Source: Flavobacteriales bacterium UBA2426 (lineage in GTDB: Bacteria; Bacteroidota; Bacteroidia; Flavobacteriales_F; PHOS-HE28). From it: 6,668 nucleotides of DNA. How positions within the stretch are numbered: position 1 is the stretch's first letter; every line of letters starts with the position of its first letter. Below, piece by piece: positions 1 through 5,900 of this stretch. Both the position numbers and the translations under genes were made by a program. The stretch is from positions 3,721 to 10,388 of the forward strand of contig DDRC01000185.1 in the NCBI GenBank assembly GCA_002342985.1, in the 5' to 3' direction. The notes under the pieces are model-generated. The model did not search any database. It saw only the letters and a program-made list of their open reading frames with translations, and was not told where the DNA came from.

Positions 1-8
1 AGGCCCGG

Positions 9-45
9 GACGGGGGTGGCTGAGGCTCTCGAAGCCACCCCCGTC
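9..45 (-). terminator. GC-rich hairpin after the 53-1477 gene, conserved-loop family (copy A)
   Basis: A perfect 12-bp inverted repeat (9-20 with 34-45) encloses a 13-base loop, TGAGGCTCTCGAA, read on the plus strand at 21-33. It begins 8 bases past the minus-strand stop codon (53-55), the expected place for a terminator. There is no U-tract after the stem on the transcribed strand, so it is not a canonical intrinsic terminator. The loop can fold further through a GAG/CTC mini-stem. Two other hairpins in the window share this loop but have different stems. The structure is seen directly; the terminator or 3'-end stabiliser role is inferred. Confidence 0.6.
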
Positions 46-52
46 GAGTTCC

Positions 53-1477
53 TCAGTCCTTCACCACGCGGTGCGTGAGGCGGGTGCCGTTCGCTGCGTA
101 CCACACCAGCAGGTAGGTGCCCGGCTGCAGCTGCTCCAGCGGCAGGCTGTTGGGGCCGGCGAGCAGGCGCTCGGTGTGCACCAGGCGGCCCTGGGCATCG
201 AAGACCTGCAGAGGGCCGGGCTCCTCCAGGCTCACCACCAACTGCCCGTGGAAGGGGTTGGGATGGGCCGCGAAGGCCAGGTCCGTGCGTTCGAGTGCCG
301 CCGTTGGGAAGTCCGACGCGGCGAAGGCCCGTGCGTACACGCCATCGTCATCGCCCTGGAAACCATTCCCGTTCCACACCACGAGGAAACCGCCCTCGGG
401 CAGCTTGGTCACCGCCGGGTAGCGCTGCGCGCCGCTGGTGGTGGTGGTGGCGAACTGGAAGCCCGTGTTGGGGGCGCCCAGGAAGAGGGCGTAATAGGCC
501 CGCACGCAGTAGTCCAGCGGGTCGTTCAACGACGTCTTGTAGTTGTTGGTGAGCACCACGGCGCCGTTGTCGTGCAGCTCGCAATCGGTGTAGTAGTAGG
601 CATAGGGGGCGCTGGTGTTGCCCACGCTGGCGGACAGCACGTTGCCCGCAGCGTCGAGTACCCGGCCCGCGAACACGTCGGTGCCGTTCACGCCGGAACG
701 CGCGTAGATCAGCAACTGGTCCTGGGCATTGATGGACACGTTGATGACGCCGATCGATCCGTTCACGCTGTACACGCTGGCCTCCGGGGCCTGGGCCAGC
801 AGGTTGGCGTTGAAGGGCTTGCGGTAGATGTGGTGCGGGGTGGGCGACCCGCCCTTGTACACCGTCACGATGCCTCCGCTACTGGTCCAGCGCACCTGGG
901 GCAGCTGGTAGTTGGAGTTGGGCACTTCGGAGACCTGCACCGCCGGGCCGGTCCAGCCATCGGACAGCAGGTCCCACTTGCGCAGTTGGATGTGCTGGTT
1001 GATGGGGTACACCGCCACCAGTTCATCGCCCCGGATGTCCAGGTCGTGGTCGTGCGGCAGCCCGATGGGCCGGATCTCCTCCAGGCTGTTGTCCGCGTTG
1101 AGCACGCGCATGTAGCTGGTGCCCGGCGCCGCGCCCGAGGTCCACAGGATCAGGTAGCGGCCCTCCTTCCAGTAGTGCACGTAGGGGCGGTTCGCGCTGC
1201 CCAGCCCGGTGGCCACCTGGAACTCGTCCGTGAGCGGCTGGTGGTCCGGGCCGTAGCGGCGCGCCCAGATGCTGCCGTTGCTGTCGCCCTGGGCCCAGCT
1301 GCGCCAGGCGATCACGTAACCCCCTGCGGTGTCGCTGGCCACGTGCGGAAAGGTCTGCTGGTCGGGCACGTATTGGTTCACCAGGAACTCCAGCGTGAGG
1401 GGGTTGAGGCCTTGGGCACTGAGGGCGCCCATCCCGAGGACCTGCAGAAGACAAAGGGTCGAAAAGGAACGGAGCAT
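53..1477 (-). CDS. Secreted protein with propeller-like repeats and a T9SS C-terminal sorting domain
   Basis: The product is 474 residues. The start at 1477 was chosen over the in-frame ATG at 1522 because it places a normal signal peptide at the N-terminus: MLRSF, a hydrophobic core, then probable cleavage LSA|Q after residue 21. The 15 extra residues of the longer form are polar and basic. The mature part contains degenerate repeats of the kind 'P-x-V-A...GGYVIAW...G-S-I-W-A-R-R', clearest at about 42-90 and 352-387, with weaker copies between. Such repeats occur in secreted beta-propeller-like proteins. From about residue 401 the tail (HPNPF, then beta strands with QVFDAQGRLV, LQPGTYLLVW and a basic end HRVVKD) matches the type A T9SS sorting domain. 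The protein should therefore cross the outer membrane by T9SS and be released or anchored at the surface. No catalytic motif is visible and the ligand is unknown. The gene follows the 1629-2693 gene on the same strand after 151 bases containing two hairpins, so co-transcription is uncertain. Confidence 0.85.
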   Translation of the reverse strand: MLRSFSTLCLLQVLGMGALSAQGLNPLTLEFLVNQYVPDQQTFPHVASDTAGGYVIAWRSWAQGDSNGSIWARRYGPDHQPLTDEFQVATGLGSANRPYVHYWKEGRYLILWTSGAAPGTSYMRVLNADNSLEEIRPIGLPHDHDLDIRGDELVAVYPINQHIQLRKWDLLSDGWTGPAVQVSEVPNSNYQLPQVRWTSSGGIVTVYKGGSPTPHHIYRKPFNANLLAQAPEASVYSVNGSIGVINVSINAQDQLLIYARSGVNGTDVFAGRVLDAAGNVLSASVGNTSAPYAYYYTDCELHDNGAVVLTNNYKTSLNDPLDYCVRAYYALFLGAPNTGFQFATTTTSGAQRYPAVTKLPEGGFLVVWNGNGFQGDDDGVYARAFAASDFPTAALERTDLAFAAHPNPFHGQLVVSLEEPGPLQVFDAQGRLVHTERLLAGPNSLPLEQLQPGTYLLVWYAANGTRLTHRVVKD

Positions 1478-1530
1478 GGGCAGGTGGTACGTCTTGCACC
1501 TGCAATGTAGTGAACGCCGCACGGATGGCC

Positions 1531-1580
1531 GGGGCCTTCGAAAAGCTCAGCCACCGGGGCCTGAGGCACTCGAAGGCCCC
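1531..1580. repeat. Alternative 11-bp inverted repeat containing an inverted copy of the loop motif
   Basis: GGGGCCTTCGA at 1531-1541 is the exact reverse complement of TCGAAGGCCCC at 1570-1580. Positions 1537-1549 (TTCGAAAAGCTCA) read on the minus strand as TGAGCTTTTCGAA, a variant of the 13-base loop motif found in the hairpins of this window. A further CTCAG/CTGAG match lies inside the repeat. This pairing uses bases also needed by the 1548-1588 hairpin, so the two folds exclude each other. The repeat lies 54 bases upstream of the start codon of the 53-1477 gene and could be in its leader. Function is unknown. Confidence 0.55.
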
Positions 1581-1588
1581 AGTGGCTG
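1548..1588 (-). repeat. Conserved-loop hairpin (copy C)
   Basis: A 14-bp stem (1548-1561 with 1575-1588) has 13 Watson-Crick pairs and one C/A-type DNA mismatch that becomes a G.U wobble in minus-strand RNA. It encloses the 13-base loop TGAGGCACTCGAA at 1562-1574. The loop matches copies A and B except at the variable central bases, whereas the stem is different. It follows copy B in the same orientation, with no base between the two stems (1588 and 1589 are adjacent). The tandem pair may form a double 3'-end structure for the 1629-2693 gene, or part of the leader of the next gene. Structure seen; role inferred. Confidence 0.6.
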
Positions 1589-1625
1589 CCCTGAGTACCC
1601 TGAGGTTCTCGAAGGGTACTCAGGG
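1589..1625 (-). terminator. Hairpin after the 1629-2693 gene, conserved-loop family (copy B)
   Basis: A perfect 12-bp inverted repeat, CCCTGAGTACCC (1589-1600) with GGGTACTCAGGG (1614-1625), encloses the loop TGAGGTTCTCGAA (1601-1613). It starts 3 bases beyond the minus-strand stop codon at 1629-1631, so it is well placed to end or protect the transcript. No U-tract follows; another hairpin of the same family comes next instead. The stem shares no sequence with copies A or C, which shows that pairing and loop, not stem sequence, are kept. Confidence 0.65.
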
Positions 1626-1628
1626 GGC

Positions 1629-2693
1629 TCAGAGCACCACCGTACGCGTGGCGCGGCCGCCGCCCTGCAGCAGCTCCACCACATACGCACCCGCGCCGAT
1701 GGCATCCACCGGCAGCACCTGCGCGCCAGTGCCCCTTGCCGTGGCCACCACCCGGCCGCGCAGGTCCAGCACGCGCAGCTCAGCCAGGCTCGTCGGGTCC
1801 GTGGGCAGCACGTGCAGCAGACCTCCCTCCTGCCGCAGCGTGAAGGCCGCAGGGTCCAGCGCCGCCACGCCCGTGTTCACCTCCACCTCCACCGCGCACG
1901 GCAGCAGCAGCGTGGAGGACCCCGCCGCGTTGGTCACCGTCAGCTGCACGTCATGGCAACCGAGCTCTGCGTAAGCGATGCCCTGCGGATCGCGCTCCAG
2001 GCTCTCCGCCGGCACACCGCCGGGGAATGCCCAGTACCACGCGTACGGGTGGTTGGTGCTGGCATCCGTGAAGTCCACCTGCGCACCGGCCATCACCGGC
2101 CCCGCCGGACCGGAAATGCCCGCCTCCGGAGCCTCCAGGCAGGCCAGCGAGGCGCCGCCCTGCAACTGCCAGGTGAGCGCCAGATCAAGGCCCGACACGG
2201 CGTAGCGCATCACGTAGAGCATGTACCACTCACCGGGCAACACGTCCAGGTAGCGCACGCGGCCATCGCCCCCGGCCGCCTCGCTGAGGTCCGTGGCCGT
2301 GTAGTTCAAGCCGATCGCACCCAGCACCCCCGCGAAACTGCAACGCACCGGCGGTGACTCCAGCACGGATACCGGGCCATTGAACGGACCCCACACCGCG
2401 AAGTCGAGGTCCACCGGCTGCGCAGGCGTGAGGGTGAAGGCCAGCTGCCCGGCCGTGGCCACCTGCACATGCATCCACACCCCCTGCTGCTCATTGGAGA
2501 CGATGCAGCCCCGGTTGCCCGAGTCCAGGTCCTCCACCTCCCCTACACCGGGCTGTTCGGCCGAGGTGGCGTAGGCGGTGTCGCTGCACACGTGCATCGC
2601 GTACTGCAGATCGGCATGGAGGAAGGGACCCGGCTGGGCCAGCGCCGGCAATCCGGCCAGCCCCAGTAAGGTGAGAAGTGAACTGCTGCGCAT
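1629..2693 (-). CDS. Secreted protein with beta-sandwich, PKD domain and T9SS C-terminal sorting domain
   Basis: The product is 354 residues. The start at 2693 gives a clean signal peptide (MRSSSLLTLL core, cleavage ALA|Q after residue 19). Longer in-frame starts at 2732 and 2849 add non-hydrophobic residues and lie at or upstream of the proposed promoter. Residues about 31-180 resemble a beta-sandwich domain common in Bacteroidota surface proteins: an SNEQQGVWMHVQ strand, then a VDLDFAVWGPF segment, then a late LDVLPGEWYMLYV strand, similar to PPC-like carbohydrate- or protein-binding folds. Residues about 188-272 form a PKD-like domain (VDFTDAST, then YWAFPGG, then VQLTVTNAAGS). From about 280 the tail (LRVLDLRGRVV, AGAYVVELLQ, TRTVVL) is a T9SS type A sorting domain. 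The protein is probably displayed or released at the cell surface, perhaps as an adhesin or binding protein; no enzyme motif is seen. It is divergent from the protease gene and upstream of the 53-1477 gene. Confidence 0.85.
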   Translation of the reverse strand: MRSSSLLTLLGLAGLPALAQPGPFLHADLQYAMHVCSDTAYATSAEQPGVGEVEDLDSGNRGCIVSNEQQGVWMHVQVATAGQLAFTLTPAQPVDLDFAVWGPFNGPVSVLESPPVRCSFAGVLGAIGLNYTATDLSEAAGGDGRVRYLDVLPGEWYMLYVMRYAVSGLDLALTWQLQGGASLACLEAPEAGISGPAGPVMAGAQVDFTDASTNHPYAWYWAFPGGVPAESLERDPQGIAYAELGCHDVQLTVTNAAGSSTLLLPCAVEVEVNTGVAALDPAAFTLRQEGGLLHVLPTDPTSLAELRVLDLRGRVVATARGTGAQVLPVDAIGAGAYVVELLQGGGRATRTVVL

Positions 2694-2732
2694 GACCAGG
2701 GTGGGTTGGTTGGACGACCGATGGGGGACCAT

Positions 2733-2762
2733 CGAAGATACGCGCGATCGATCACCGATCAA
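2733..2762 (-). promoter_or_regulatory. Candidate Bacteroidota-type promoter for the 1629-2693 gene
   Basis: On the minus strand, TTG (2762-2760) is followed after exactly 19 bases by TATCTTCG (2740-2733). This matches 7 of 8 positions, counting the two free ones, of the Bacteroidota -7 consensus TAnnTTTG with its -33 TTG. Transcription would begin near 2726, leaving a leader of about 30 bases before the ATG at 2693. The spacer contains GATCG-ATCAC-CGATC (2746-2760), a short inverted repeat that could be an operator or chance. The match is by eye and has one deviation. Confidence 0.45.
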
Positions 2763-2864
2763 TGCACCCCCATCCGGCGTCCCCGATCGGCCCGGCGGGC
2801 GATGGCGGCGACCACCGATGCCGAGGCCGCATGCAGCGGGCCTCTTCACCCGGTTCGACGCTCG

Positions 2865-2889
2865 CGCTAGTAACTAAAGTTGACAAGCG
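2865..2889. repeat. Imperfect AT-rich palindrome in the divergent intergenic region
   Basis: The stretch CGCTAGTAACT-A-AAGTTGACAAGCG is an imperfect inverted repeat (CGCT/AGCG outer arms, GT/AC, AACT/AGTT inner arms, with small mismatches). It stands out as the most AT-rich patch in a very GC-rich region. It lies about 60 bases before the protease start codon, where a regulator could bind. It includes TTGACA (2880-2885), but no partner -10 or -7 element is seen at the right distance. Role unknown. Confidence 0.3.
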
Positions 2890-2949
2890 CTGCCCGCCTG
2901 CGCAGCACTGTATCCGCGACCTTGCGCCATCCCGCTCAACCCGTGCGCC

Positions 2950-5900
2950 ATGCTCACCACCGCTCCCTCCCACCTCCGTGCGCTGCTGCTCGCAGGCCTG
3001 CTGCTCCCCGCGCCCCTGGTCCATGCCCAACAGATCTGCGGCACCACGGAGCGCCTGCAACAGGAGACCTTGGCGCACCCGGAACGCGCGGCCCGGCGGC
3101 AGGCGCTGGAGGTGTTCACCCAGCAATGGCTGGAGGATAACCCCACCTCCGCCGCGCGCAATGTGATCACCATCCCCGTGGTCTTCCACGTGCTGTGGCG
3201 CAACGCCGAGGAGAACGTGAGCGATGCGCGGCTGCTGGCCCAGCTGCAGCAGTTGAACGCCGACTTCGCACGGCAGAACATCGATGCGGGCAACACCCCG
3301 GCCACCTTCGCCGGTGTGGCCGCTGATACCGAGATCCGCTTCTGCCTGGCCCAGCGCGACCCGGAGGGCAAGCCCACCACGGGCATCGTGCGGCGGCAGA
3401 CCACCCTCACCGACCTCAACTACGGCAACAACAGCGTGTTCCAAACGGCCCTTGGTGGCAGCGATGCGTGGCCACGCGCCAGCTACCTGAACATCTGGGT
3501 CTGCGACCTGGAACCGGTGCTGTTCGGCTACGCGCAGTTCCCCGGCGGACCGGCGGCCACCGATGGCATCGTGCTGCAACACGCCGTCGTGGGCGGCTTC
3601 GCCGAACCGGGCACCATGCCGGGCTACGCGTATGGCCGCACGGCCACGCACGAGGTGGGCCACTGGCTGAACCTGCTCCACATCTGGGGCGATATGCCCT
3701 GTGGCGATGACCTCGTGAACGACACGCCGGTGCACGACGACGCCAACTACGGCTGCCCCACGCATCCGCACCTCAGCGCCTGCCTCGGCAACCCGGCCGA
3801 GATGTTCATGAACCACATGGACTATGCGAACGACGACTGCAAGAACCTGTTCACCGAAGGGCAGGCGGCGCGCATGCAGGCCACCCTCGCATCCAGCATA
3901 TCGGACCGCGACCAGCTCGCCGGCTCACCGGGCTGCCTGCCACCCGATGGCGGCAGTTCCTGCGCCGCGCCCCAGGGCCTGCTGACCAGCGCGGCGGACA
4001 ACACCACGGCCACGGTGCAATGGGATGCCGTGAGCGGAGCCACCAGTTACGACGTGCGCTACCGGCCCTATGGCACGGAAGCCTGGACCACCGTGAACAG
4101 CATCGCCACTTCGGTGCAGATCACCGGGCTGGTGGACGCCACCACCTACGATTGGCAGGTGCGCGCCAACTGCACCGGCGGCGCATCGGCCTTCTCCCAC
4201 ATCCTCCTCTTCGCCACGGGCACCACGGATGCCGACGGCGATGGAAGGCCGGCCGGCATCGATTGCGATGACAGCGACCCCGCCACCTACCCCGGCGCGC
4301 CCGAACTGTGCGACGGCCTGGACAACGACTGCGATGGCCAGGTGGATGAAGGGCTCGTGGGCGGCACCATCCTGTTCGCGCCCGCGGATGGCGTGAGCGA
4401 AGGCGGCGCGAACGTGCAAGTGACCTTCGGCGGCACCACGCTCTTCAGCGGGAACGTGGACATCGCCTTCGACGCGGAGTACGGCACCACGTTGGGCCAG
4501 GTGGACCTGTGCGCGCCCATGGGCTGCCTCGAGGTGCTGGTGCAGGAGACCGGCACCGCGCTGGAACCGGTCGGCTATTTCATCCCCCTCGACCAGCAGG
4601 GCGACTTCATCGCCTTCGACTTCATCCCCGGCACGCCCGTCACCATCGCCACGGTCGCGATGGCCGAGGTCTGCGGGGATGGCATCGACAATGATTGCGA
4701 TGGCGAGGTGGATGAGACCATCCTGTGGTACACCGATGCCGATGGCGATGGCTTCGGCGACCCCAGCACCGGACTGCCCTCCTGCGCGCCCCTGCCCGGC
4801 AGGGTGGCGGTCGCCGGTGACTGCGACGACCAGAGCGCCTCGGTATCACCCGCCGCGGCGGAGACCTGCGACGGCATCGACAACGATTGCGATGGGCAGG
4901 TGGATGAGGACTTCCTCTGGTACGCCGACGCCGATGGCGATGGCTTCGGCGATCCGGCCACCGCGCAGGCCGGATGCCCGCCCCCGGGTGGCGTGGACAA
5001 CGGCGATGATTGCGACGATGCCGACGAGGCTTCACTCGCCATCGGCCAGCCCTGCGACGACGGCAACCCCGGCACCCACTCCGATACGGTGAATGGCTCC
5101 TGCCTCTGCGTGGGTGTCCCCGTGAACAACTGTCCGCCGGGCGAGATCCCCGACTGCAACGGCAACTGCGCGCCCGCCGACTGGGTGGGCGACGCCTGGT
5201 GCGACAAGGGCCTGTGGTACTCGGAATACAACGGCCACTTCATCAACTTCCACTGCGCGCAGTACAACTTCGATGGTGGCGATTGCGACCTCCCCGAATG
5301 GTCCGGCCCCAAATGGACGGATGCTGATGGCGATGGCTACCCGGTGAGCATGGACTGCGATGACACCGACCCCACGATCCGCTACGTCGGTGAGGAGTGC
5401 GACGATGGCGATCCGGAAACATGGTTCGATGTCCGCCAAGCGGACTGCACCTGCGCGGGCATTCCCGTGGACACCTGCCCCGAAGGGGAGATGATGGACT
5501 GCAACGGCAACTGCGCCCCTGCCTACCTGGTGGGGAACGGCACATGCGAAGAAGGCCTTATCTGGCGTGGCGTGCCCATCTCCTTCAACTGCACGGAGTT
5601 CGACTTCGAGGGCGGCGATTGCACCGATGCCGATGGCGATGGATACCCCACCAGCATAGACTGCGACGACGCTGACCCCGGCCTCACCTTCCCCTTCCAG
5701 CCCTGCGATGATTGCGACCCCGACACCTTCAACGACCGGATCGGCCTGGACTGCACGTGCAACGGGGTGCCCGCGGGCTCGCCCTGCCCCTATTACGACG
5801 AGGTCCAGGATTGCAATGGCAACTGCGTGCTCGCCAGCTGGGTCGGCGACGGCTTCTGCGATGACGGAAGCTTCGAATGGGAAGGCGTGCCCATCTTCCT

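Noticed and set aside
1502..1509. Minus-strand TACATTGC as a -7 box for the 53-1477 gene.
   Set aside because: It deviates at two key positions of TAnnTTTG and no TTG lies 17-23 bases upstream.
71..1510. Long plus-strand open frame (479 codons) opposite the 53-1477 gene.
   Set aside because: It is a low-complexity Val/Gly/Ala/His/Arg-rich translation with no domain, while the minus strand has a signal peptide and T9SS tail; long antisense frames are expected at this GC content.
1329..2357. Plus-strand open frame (342 codons) spanning parts of both minus-strand genes and their gap.
   Set aside because: It crosses two well-supported minus-strand genes and the hairpins, and its translation is Arg/Gln/His-rich without domains.
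2880..2885. Perfect TTGACA as a -35 box for the protease gene.
   Set aside because: Bacteroidota housekeeping promoters use TTG/TAnnTTTG, and no TATAAT or TAnnTTTG lies at the right distance; the nearest TATCCG (2911) is about 10 bases too far.
2752..3816. Minus-strand open frame (354 codons) opposite the protease catalytic domain.
   Set aside because: The plus strand encodes an intact M43 active site here; the antisense product is compositionally biased and has no recognisable motif.
4679..5092. Met/Arg/Pro/Ala-rich plus-strand frame within the acidic repeats.
   Set aside because: It is the +1-type shadow of the repeated GAT-GGC-GAT codons of the protease gene.
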